This document shows, piece after piece, positions 23,918 through 31,115 of a stretch of DNA of 64,000 nt. Every line of letters begins with the position of its first letter. The stretch's first letter is position 1. Where the stretch lies: positions 6,860-70,859 of the forward strand of contig DDYF01000034.1 of NCBI GenBank assembly GCA_002347645.1, read 5' to 3'. A model generated the notes under the pieces. That model did not search any database. It saw nothing but the letters and a program-made list of their open reading frames with translations, and was not told where the DNA came from. Origin of the DNA: Thermoleophilia bacterium UBA2241 (GTDB taxonomy: Bacteria; Actinomycetota; Thermoleophilia; UBA2241). A program made the translations under genes and the position numbers.

Positions 23918-25777
23918 ATGACGAGCGCCGCGACGTCGGGGGCGGCGCGCGGCCCCGGGGCGGAGGGCGAAATCGCGCCGCGTCGCGCGGCACGGCCCCG
24001 GCGCCTGCGCGACGTCGTGCGCCGGACGCAGTGGCCGGCGGTCGTGGCGGCCGCCGCCGTCGCGCTCGTGCTCGGCTACGCCGGCTTCGTACGCTACATC
24101 GAGGCGGCTGGCGAGTCGCCCACCTTCTGGGACATCCTCTATCGTGACCTGCAGCTTTTCACGATGGAGTCCGGCTCGGTGAGCGGCTGGGTGCCGTGGG
24201 AGCTGCAGGTCGCGCGCTTCCTCGCCCCTGCCGTGACCATGGTGACCGCGGTCGCCGCGATCGCGGCGCTCCTCAGCGAGCGTCTGAGCCTCGCCCGCCT
24301 GCGCTTCGTGAGCGACCACACCGTGATCTGCGGGTTGGGGCGCAAGGGACTGCGCGTCGCCGAGGCGCTTGCCGACCGGTCCGAGCGGGTCGTCGTTATC
24401 GAGAACGACGAGCTCAACGACCACGTCGAGCGGCTGCGCGAGCGCGGGATCACCGTCCTCCTGGGCGACGCCGCCGACCCGCAGCTCCTGCGCCGGGCCC
24501 GCGCCGGCCGCGCGAAGCGCGTGCTCGCGGTCTGTGGCGACGACGCCGTCAACGCCGAGGTGGCGCTGCGCTGCCGGGAGCTGAGCCGCGAGAGCAGCGG
24601 GTCGGCGCTGGACTGCCACGTGCACATCGTCGACGGCGACCTCTGCCGCCTGCTGAAGGAGCAGGAACTGCGCGGCTCCGGCGAGGACCTCATGCGCCTC
24701 GAGTTCTTCAACGTCTTCGAGAGCGGCGCCCGCATCCTCGTCCGCCAGTACCCGCCGTTCGCACGTGAGGACGCGACGGCCGTCGGCCCGACGCCGCACG
24801 TGCTCGTCGTTGGGTGCGGGAACATGGGCAGCAACGTCGTGGCGCGCTGCGCCCGGGATTGGTGGCGCGCGGGTGCCGGGAGCGAGCGTCGCCTGACGGT
24901 CACGGTGGTCGACCGGGAGGCGCGTGCGAGGTGCGCGGCCATGGAGACGCGATGGCCGCGTCTCGTCGAGTCGTGCGAGCTGGTCCGCGCCCCGATGGAC
25001 GTGACCTCGGCGGCGTTCGAGCGCGGCGAGTTCCTTGAGGGCAACGCCGAGGGCCGTCCGCCGGTGAGCATTGCCTACGTCTGCCTCGACGACGAGTCGC
25101 GCGCGCTCAGCGCGGCACTCGTCCTGCATCGCCGCACGCGGCACCGCCCGCTGCCCGTCGTCGTGCGCATGGCGTTCGACACCGGGCTGGCCAGCCTCGC
25201 CGCCGGCGCTGGCGGCTTCCCCGGGTTGTCCGGTTTCGCCGTCATCAGTTGGGTCTGCGAGCCCGACCGCCTCTTCGCGGGGACGCACGAGACGATCGCC
25301 CGCGCGATGCACCGGAGTTACTCGGCCGAGCAGCTCTCACTCGGGGAGACGGAGAGCACCAACCCGGCGATGGTGTCCTGGGAGCGCCTGTCGGAGGAGT
25401 ACCGCGAGTCGAACCGCCGCCAGGCCGACCAAGCGGTCGTCAGGCTCGGCGCCGTGGGTTGCGACATCGCGCCCTTGTCCGACTGGGAGGCAGAGCGGTT
25501 CACGTTCACCGAGCGCGAGATCGACGACATGGCGCGTATCGAGCACGAGCGCTGGCGCGAGGAGCGCCGCGCGGCGAAGTGGACGTACGCCCCAGGTCCC
25601 AAGGACGGCGCGCGCAAGACCAATCCGCTCCTGGTCAGCTGGGACGACCTCCCCAAGAAGGTCAAGGAGGAGAACCGCGTCATCGTACGCGAGCTACCAC
25701 ACTACCTCGCGGACGTGGGACTGCAGGTCGTCCGGCTCGCTGCGCCGGACGCCGCCTCGGCGGACACGACCCGCTGA
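23918..25777 (+). CDS. Membrane protein with TrkA-N/RCK Rossmann domains and a C-terminal RyR domain
   Basis: A 619-residue protein; ATG 23918 follows GAGG, with GTG 23897 as an alternative. Two membrane helices lie near residues 38-60 and 97-118, flanking a short loop without a potassium filter. A Rossmann/TrkA-N domain starts at HTVICGLGRKGLRVAEAL (about 133), and a second starts at HVLVVGCGNMGSNVV (about 292). Residues 530-612 form a bacterial RyR domain: MARIEHERWREERRA, NPLLVSWDDLPKKVKEENR and LADVGLQVVRL. RyR is the repeat named after the ryanodine receptor. Together with the neighbouring SLOG gene this suggests a ligand-gated membrane component; ion conduction is speculation. Confidence 0.82.
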   Translation: MTSAATSGAARGPGAEGEIAPRRAARPRRLRDVVRRTQWPAVVAAAAVALVLGYAGFVRYIEAAGESPTFWDILYRDLQLFTMESGSVSGWVPWELQVARFLAPAVTMVTAVAAIAALLSERLSLARLRFVSDHTVICGLGRKGLRVAEALADRSERVVVIENDELNDHVERLRERGITVLLGDAADPQLLRRARAGRAKRVLAVCGDDAVNAEVALRCRELSRESSGSALDCHVHIVDGDLCRLLKEQELRGSGEDLMRLEFFNVFESGARILVRQYPPFAREDATAVGPTPHVLVVGCGNMGSNVVARCARDWWRAGAGSERRLTVTVVDREARARCAAMETRWPRLVESCELVRAPMDVTSAAFERGEFLEGNAEGRPPVSIAYVCLDDESRALSAALVLHRRTRHRPLPVVVRMAFDTGLASLAAGAGGFPGLSGFAVISWVCEPDRLFAGTHETIARAMHRSYSAEQLSLGETESTNPAMVSWERLSEEYRESNRRQADQAVVRLGAVGCDIAPLSDWEAERFTFTEREIDDMARIEHERWREERRAAKWTYAPGPKDGARKTNPLLVSWDDLPKKVKEENRVIVRELPHYLADVGLQVVRLAAPDAASADTTR

Positions 25778-25823
25778 CGCCCGTGCGCGGCCGCAGTCGA
25801 TCGAGCTCCGAGACGGCGGCGGC

Positions 25824-28337
25824 GTGAGCTCGAATCGAGGTCTCGTCACCCTGATCTCCCTCGTGCTGTTGGGCCTTGGGTCGGGGTTCGGCGCCCTGGC
25901 CGGCAGTGTCGTCGTCGGCCTGCTCGTGGGCGCCGGGTTCATCCTCGTGTGGTTGGGCTGCGGTGCCGTGGAGATACGCGCCTACGGCCGCGCCTGGTTC
26001 GCGATCGGCGCCGGCGTGGTCTCGACGGTCGACGCCATGTGGCTCGGCGACATGGCCGGCCGCTGGCTGTGGCTGCCGGCCCTGCTCGTGATGGGCGTGG
26101 CGATCGCCGTCGCCGGCAGCAGCGCGTGGAACGACAGCCGCCGCCACGGCGAGGCGCTGGTCGCCCTCGGCATCCTCGTCATGGTCTTCGCCGTCCTGGC
26201 GCCGATCGTCGTCTATCCGTCCCTCGCGGGACCGACGGAGGCGGCCGGGGGTGGGTCGGGCGCGTTCAGCGCCGCCGACGGCCTGTCGGCCGTCGGCGGC
26301 GCCCTCCGCGAGGCGGCCACCTCGCTCTGGGGGTGGATCGACCTTGCCGCCCTTGTGCTGATCGGCCTCGCTTCTTGGCGCCGCGCCGGCGCCGAGCTCG
26401 CCCCAGCGCTGGCCGTGGCCGCCGTCTTCATTGCCGGGGGGGTCTCCGCCGGCGCCGGGGAGACCGTCGCCGCTGCGGCCGGGGCCAGCCCGGCGTCGTG
26501 GCTCAAGGATCTGCTGCTCGCCTCGGACGAGCACTTGGGCTCGGCAGGATGGGGGGTCCTCGCCCTGAGCGCCGGTGTCGTGCTCGCGTCGCTGCCGGTC
26601 CTGCGCAAGCTCGTGGTCATGAACCAGGTCGCCGTCGCCGCGAGTCGCGCCGAGGGGAGCGACGCCGTTGCGGTTGCCCGCTTCGTGACGCTCGAGGGAT
26701 ACGGCACCGGTTGGTCGTCCGTCATCGTCCTGGCCTACGAGATCCTGTACATCGGCACGGCGGCGATGCTCTGGGTGGGCCTCCGGTGGGCCGCCGGCGA
26801 CGCGAGCGCGCTGCCCTTCGACGTCATCCGCATCCCCGACCTGGCGGTGCCCAGCTTCCGTCCGGTGTGGGAGGTCTCGTACTTCTCGCTGGCCGTCATC
26901 CTGGGCGCCTCCGCCGTGCTCACCGGGCGCGTCTTCGCCCGCATCTCGGTGTCGAAGCGCGTGCCCGTCTTCACGAGCCCCGTGTGGCAGATGGGCATCG
27001 CCATCTTGGCGGCCTTCGTGGCGCCGGCAGGGGTCCTGCTTTACGGCATCGGCATCACGTGGCTGCAGACTGGGGCGGTGCTGTCTCCGGGCAAGCCCGC
27101 GCGTCTGCTGCACGACGAGAGGTACGCCACGGGCGTGTCCGGCACGCTGGGCACGAACGTCATCATGCCATCGAGCGGCAGCGAGCCGTCCGCAAAGACG
27201 ACCGGCGCAGGTGCGGGGACGGCCACGGGCGACTCCGCCGCGACGGCGGCGGGCGGCGGAAGCCCTGCCTCAGGGTCTCCGGGCGCGGAGGGCGAAGGGA
27301 GCGGAGCGATGGGCGGAGGGTTCGACGACAAGCCGATCTGGGAGCGGAACGACGCGGACGAGCGCCCGATCTGGGCGGAGGCGGATGCGCCCGGCGGGGA
27401 CACCGGCGACGGCGGCGCGGCAGGCGGCGCGGCCGCCGCGGGCGAGCCGTCACCACCTGCCGTCACGCCGCTGTTCGACGCCGGACCGCTCGTCGACATC
27501 GCACGCATCGGCGAGGACGACTACGTGGTCCTGAGTGAGGAGGGCGACATCACCCTCTTCCGCCGCGGATCGGCCGTCTGCGACAAGCGCGTGGCCGTTG
27601 TGAGGCCCCTCGGGCTGGGCCCGATCCCCCAGTGCCGCGCTGCGTTCGTCGACGGTGGCGGCCGGGTCCTCGACCTGTCCTTCAGTGACGAGACCGACGA
27701 CGACGACCGAGGGATCGCTGCCGTCAGGGTGCAGCATTCGGGTGTGATCGAGGAGGCGACGTGCTTCGCCGTGAGCCCGTCGGGCGCGCTGGTCGTGACC
27801 GGCGGCGGAGAGAAGGCGCAGGTGACGGGGTTCTTCCTCACGAGTGAGATCGCCCGTGTCCTGTTCAAGGGCGTCGAGCCGGCGACGGCGCTCGGCTTCT
27901 CGCCGGACGGCCGCGTACTGGCCGTCGGATCGGCGAGCGGCGACGTCCACTTGGTGGACGTCGGCGGTCAAGGTGTCGTGGCCGTCCTCAGTGCCGGCCG
28001 GGCGTCGGGTCGCGGGGTCGTGGCGGTCACTGGTGCTCCGGACGACAGCTGGCTCGTCGCCAGCGACGACGAGCGAGTCGCGGTGTGGCGTGGAGGCGAG
28101 CCGCTGCGCAGTGTCGACGCTGGAGGAGAGATCACCGCCCTGACGGCCGACGGCGATGCAGGCACCGTGGCCGTCGGGACGGCGTTCGGACTCGTCCGGG
28201 TCCTGGGCGCCGACCTCGGGACCCAGCTTGCCCAGGAGCGGCCGTTCGCCGCCGAGGTCCGCCGCATCGTGTGGGTCGACGACGCCGTAGTGTGCGCGGC
28301 GGTGGATGGCCGCATCCGGCGCATCAGATTGAAGTGA
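25824..28337 (+). CDS. Polytopic membrane protein with cytoplasmic beta-propeller
   Basis: An 837-residue protein starting at GTG 25824. Residues 5-420 hold roughly eleven hydrophobic helices (for example LVTLISLVLLGLGSGFGALA and VVVGLLVGAGFILVWLGCGA). A low-complexity Gly/Ala/Ser/Glu linker follows, with the repeated words DDKPIWERND and DERPIWAEAD. The last 290 residues look like a diverged WD40 propeller: ATALGFSPDGRVLAVGSASG and VRVLGADLGTQLAQ. No known transporter signature is visible. As last gene of the operon, and with the RyR protein one of its two membrane products, it may anchor the system or be its output. Confidence 0.75.
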   Translation: MSSNRGLVTLISLVLLGLGSGFGALAGSVVVGLLVGAGFILVWLGCGAVEIRAYGRAWFAIGAGVVSTVDAMWLGDMAGRWLWLPALLVMGVAIAVAGSSAWNDSRRHGEALVALGILVMVFAVLAPIVVYPSLAGPTEAAGGGSGAFSAADGLSAVGGALREAATSLWGWIDLAALVLIGLASWRRAGAELAPALAVAAVFIAGGVSAGAGETVAAAAGASPASWLKDLLLASDEHLGSAGWGVLALSAGVVLASLPVLRKLVVMNQVAVAASRAEGSDAVAVARFVTLEGYGTGWSSVIVLAYEILYIGTAAMLWVGLRWAAGDASALPFDVIRIPDLAVPSFRPVWEVSYFSLAVILGASAVLTGRVFARISVSKRVPVFTSPVWQMGIAILAAFVAPAGVLLYGIGITWLQTGAVLSPGKPARLLHDERYATGVSGTLGTNVIMPSSGSEPSAKTTGAGAGTATGDSAATAAGGGSPASGSPGAEGEGSGAMGGGFDDKPIWERNDADERPIWAEADAPGGDTGDGGAAGGAAAAGEPSPPAVTPLFDAGPLVDIARIGEDDYVVLSEEGDITLFRRGSAVCDKRVAVVRPLGLGPIPQCRAAFVDGGGRVLDLSFSDETDDDDRGIAAVRVQHSGVIEEATCFAVSPSGALVVTGGGEKAQVTGFFLTSEIARVLFKGVEPATALGFSPDGRVLAVGSASGDVHLVDVGGQGVVAVLSAGRASGRGVVAVTGAPDDSWLVASDDERVAVWRGGEPLRSVDAGGEITALTADGDAGTVAVGTAFGLVRVLGADLGTQLAQERPFAAEVRRIVWVDDAVVCAAVDGRIRRIRLK

Positions 28338-28369
28338 CGGGGGGCGGGCCGTGAGGCCCGCCCCCCGTC
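28336..28369 (+). terminator. Strong hairpin at the end of the NACHT-SLOG-RyR operon
   Basis: A perfect 15-bp stem (28336-28350 with 28355-28369, loop GTGA) overlaps the stop codon of the last gene. There is no T-tract, as is common in high-GC genomes. It can also serve the convergent cooS transcript. Confidence 0.75.
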
Positions 28370-28435
28370 GCAGGTACTGTGCGACCGGCGCCGTGCGGCG
28401 CGGTCGCCGTGCGAGGCGTCGGCGTGGTGTGCGGG

Positions 28436-28469
28436 TCAGATCCCGAGCGCCTCCCGCTTGCTCGCGATG
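28436..28469 (-). repeat. Duplicate of the last codons of the cooS gene
   Basis: This 34-base stretch matches 28527-28560, the stop and last ten codons of the cooS gene, at 32 of 34 positions. Both differences are synonymous third positions (CTG/CTC, GGC/GGG), and the copy also reads IASKREALGI then stop. It lies 91 bases downstream of the original and out of frame with it, so it is a remnant of a tandem duplication. Confidence 0.75.
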
Positions 28470-28526
28470 AAGGGAGCGCCCCTCGCGGAGCGCCCCCAGC
28501 ATCGTCCGGCGGCGTCTGCGCTGGGC

Positions 28527-30404
28527 TCAGATGCCCAGCGCCTCCCGCTTGCTCGCGATGTGCGCCAGCATCGCGGCCACGGCCTCGCCGGCGTCCGTCT
28601 CGACGGCCAGCTTGCCGCCGGTGACGCCGGGCAGGTCCTGGGTCACGAGCTTGACGAGATTCGGCGCGCCGGTCACGAACGGCATCGGGTTGACGTGCAC
28701 GTAGAGACCGAAGGCCAGCGCCGCCATGGCGTCGATGGTCGCCTTCTGCTCCATGTACTCGGGGGCCGTTGCCACTACAGGCAACGCCGGTACGTCCACA
28801 CCGAGCGCGTCGGCGATGGCGCCGACGAGCAGCATGATTCGGCCCGTGTCGGTGCAGGTGCCGAAGCTGAGAACGGGCGGGATGCCGAGCAGTTCGCAGA
28901 CGGCCTTGAGGCCGTGGCCGGCCATCTCCTTGGCCTCGGCCGCCTCGAGGCCGGCGACCTGCAGGGCGGCGTTGCCGCAACCCAACGCCAGGACGAGCAC
29001 GTCGTTCTTGATGAGCTCCTTGGCCACGGCCACGGTGAAGCTGTCCTGGTCGCTGTCGCGCAGCGTGGTGCAGCTCACGAGGCCGCAGACGCCCTTGAGG
29101 GTCCCGTTCTTGATGACGTCGAGGAGCGGGTCGAGGCTGCCGCCGAGGGTGCCGAGGAGCGACTCGGTGCTGAACCCGGCGACGGCATCGCCCTTGCGCA
29201 GCGGGGGCGTGGTCTGGCCGAGGGCGTTCCTCTTGGGGAAGTTCGCCACGGCCAGGTCGATGAGCTGCTGCGCCTGCTCGGCGGCCTTCGACGCCTCGAA
29301 CACGATCGGCTTCTCGGCGCCGTCGATGCCGACGAGGTCGCTGACGGGGACGAGCAGCGTGCCGTGGGCGGCGCAGGTCGCGCCGAGGGTCGGCACGGTG
29401 CAGTTCATGTCGGCGGCGAACATGTCCAGGCCACCGGTGGCGACGGCAAGTTCCTCGTTCAACCAGTTGCCGGTGAGGCCCACGAACACGTCATCCACCT
29501 CGAAGCGCTGGACGAGCTCCTGGCCGGTCTCGATGGAGCCGACGATGCGCAGGCCTTTGGCGCCGGCGACCTTCGCCTTCTCCTGGGCCGCCGGCTCGTG
29601 GGCGGCGGCGATCAGGGCGGCGCCGATCATCGGTTCGTGTCCGTTGACAAGGATGTTCACGTACTCGGGGTCGATGATGCCCAGGTCGACCTTGATCGGA
29701 TGCGGGGCAGGCGTGCCCCAAAGGGCGTCCTGCGCGAGCTCGAGGGGGACCTGCGCGCCGTAGGCGGTCGCGACGCCCAGGCGCAGGGCCTTGAGCGCGA
29801 GGCTGACGTAGTCGCCGTCGACGTTGGTGAAGCAGCTCGAAGTGGCGAACATACTCTCGTGGAAGATGCCGCCCGGCATGATCCCGAGCTTCTTCCACGT
29901 CTCGACGCGCGCCGCCGGCGCCAACTTCTCGACGAACGGCGAAGGGCTCTGGTGGTCGCGGTTGAACTCGGTGAGGATCGCGTCGGCGAGGCGCTTCGGC
30001 AGCGTGTCCTTGGGCTCGACGGGCTCGCCGACGACGGCGGCGAGCGTCTCGAGCTTGCTCCAGTCCTTGATCTCGTACGTCCCGCCCGGCTTCGCCTCGC
30101 GGAGGGTCTTCATGACTTCGGTGGCGTGATACGTGTAGGTCGCGGTCCCCATGGTGTTCTGCAGGAGCAGGTTGCGCATCGCCATGCCGTCGGCGTCGAT
30201 GCCGCAGACGCCGCGCGGCGTCCTCTCGGTGATACGGCAGGGGCCCTGCGAGCAGAGCGAGCAGCGGATGCCGCCCTCGCAGAACTTGCAGCGCTTGGTG
30301 CCGAGGTCGCCCTGCGCCTCCATACGGTCGAAGACGGTGTCCTCGGCGGCCGCGCGGGTCTTCTCCAGCATGGTGTGGACCGAGGCGTGTGAGCTATCCG
30401 CCAT
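28527..30404 (-). CDS. cooS: CooS-family protein, probably with a hybrid Fe-S-O active cluster
   Basis: A 625-residue homologue of anaerobic Ni-CO dehydrogenase. N-terminal cluster cysteines: C39 and C42 (C-x2-C, D-cluster) and C48, C51, C56, C67 (B-cluster). Active-site ligands are mostly kept: H256 (NGHEP), C335 (DMNC), C445 (LVSC), C476 (ALGC), C517 (FGTC). The position that is Cys295 in Carboxydothermus CODH-II is Glu292 here (GSIETGQE in place of GxCCTGNE). Such Cys-lacking proteins include CooS-V of C. hydrogenoformans, reported to hold an Fe-S-O hybrid cluster, to lack CO oxidation and to turn over hydroxylamine slowly. Glu at this site also recalls the hybrid-cluster protein. I therefore doubt CODH activity. 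The ferredoxin gene upstream is the likely electron partner. Confidence 0.85.
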   Translation of the reverse strand: MADSSHASVHTMLEKTRAAAEDTVFDRMEAQGDLGTKRCKFCEGGIRCSLCSQGPCRITERTPRGVCGIDADGMAMRNLLLQNTMGTATYTYHATEVMKTLREAKPGGTYEIKDWSKLETLAAVVGEPVEPKDTLPKRLADAILTEFNRDHQSPSPFVEKLAPAARVETWKKLGIMPGGIFHESMFATSSCFTNVDGDYVSLALKALRLGVATAYGAQVPLELAQDALWGTPAPHPIKVDLGIIDPEYVNILVNGHEPMIGAALIAAAHEPAAQEKAKVAGAKGLRIVGSIETGQELVQRFEVDDVFVGLTGNWLNEELAVATGGLDMFAADMNCTVPTLGATCAAHGTLLVPVSDLVGIDGAEKPIVFEASKAAEQAQQLIDLAVANFPKRNALGQTTPPLRKGDAVAGFSTESLLGTLGGSLDPLLDVIKNGTLKGVCGLVSCTTLRDSDQDSFTVAVAKELIKNDVLVLALGCGNAALQVAGLEAAEAKEMAGHGLKAVCELLGIPPVLSFGTCTDTGRIMLLVGAIADALGVDVPALPVVATAPEYMEQKATIDAMAALAFGLYVHVNPMPFVTGAPNLVKLVTQDLPGVTGGKLAVETDAGEAVAAMLAHIASKREALGI

Positions 30405-30455
30405 GGACTCCTCCCGGGCGGCGGTGATGGAAAGGCCGGGCGCGCGCGGCGCTGG

Positions 30456-30839
30456 TCAACCGTGGATGAGTTCGGGCAGGCACTTGACGCAGACCCAGGT
30501 GCTCTCGCCCGACTTGCGGCACGGGAAGAGGACGGCGTCCATCTCGCTGCGCCCGCAGTTGAAGCAGCGCTGCTGGATCGCGACGGCCGCGGCCAGCTTC
30601 TCGGCCACGCGCTCCGCGGCGGCTTCTTCGTCGAACGCCGCCGCGTCGCGCTGTTCGATCGTGAGCGCGCCGGTAGGGCAGACGGCGAGGCAGAAGCCGG
30701 CGCCGTCGCACAGCTCATCTTTGACGACCTTCGCCTTCCCGTCGACCAGCTCGATCGCGCCTTCGGCGCACGGGGTCACGCAGAGCCCACACCCGTTGCA
30801 GAGCTCCTCGTCGATCTTCACGATGCTGCGGACTGCCAT
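30456..30839 (-). CDS. Ferredoxin with C-terminal zinc-finger-like tail, partner of CooS
   Basis: A 127-residue protein; ATG 30839 follows AAAGGGG and places SIVKIDEELCNGCG at the N-terminus. The first motif, CNGCGLCVTPC, is a complete 4Fe-4S set. The second, CDGAGFCLAVCP, lacks the second Cys of the usual C-x2-C-x2-C-x3-C, so that site may hold a 3Fe-4S or altered cluster unless another residue substitutes. After a helical linker the tail has CFNCG and, near the end, WVCVKCLPELIHG, probably a metal-binding finger. The gene is 51 bases upstream of cooS on the same strand and presumably shuttles electrons to it. Confidence 0.85.
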   Translation of the reverse strand: MAVRSIVKIDEELCNGCGLCVTPCAEGAIELVDGKAKVVKDELCDGAGFCLAVCPTGALTIEQRDAAAFDEEAAAERVAEKLAAAVAIQQRCFNCGRSEMDAVLFPCRKSGESTWVCVKCLPELIHG

Positions 30840-31001
30840 GAGTATGTGACCCCTTTCCGGTTTCGCGGCCGCCGACCCCATCGGCACCGTGGTGTCGGTG
30901 GAGCCAGGGGAACGGCCGTCTTGGCCCGCCGCCGTCTATGGCGACGGGGTAAACACTATCGTCGTGATGGTTACCGTAGCGGCTCTTCGGCTGCCGGTAC
31001 A

Positions 31002-31033
31002 TTGACCTCTGTCAACGCATTGACCAGCGTCAA
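31002..31033. promoter_or_regulatory. Twin Crp/Fnr-type operator boxes
   Basis: Two perfect palindromes of the form TTGAC-N4-GTCAA lie at 31002-31015 (TTGACCTCTGTCAA) and 31020-31033 (TTGACCAGCGTCAA), centres 18 bases apart, in the region between the ferredoxin-cooS operon and korAB. This matches the half-site class bound by FNR/DNR-type regulators. A regulator with the matching E-T-L-S-R helix is encoded at 33708-34406. Confidence 0.8.
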
Positions 31034-31115
31034 CCCTCAGGCCGACGTTCGGGAGGCGCGGGAGCGGGTACAACCCCGGCCGACCACCTGGACGCGACCC
31101 CGACCCGGAGGGCTC

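Noticed and set aside
6932..28337. A mobile element or prophage carrying the accessory region
   Set aside because: No integrase, transposase, attachment-site repeat, tRNA or phage structural gene is visible at either end; horizontal transfer remains possible but is unsupported here.
28458..30392. A 644-codon open frame on the plus strand opposite cooS
   Set aside because: It is the antisense shadow of a conserved gene, rich in Arg/Gly/Asp/Val and without any family similarity.
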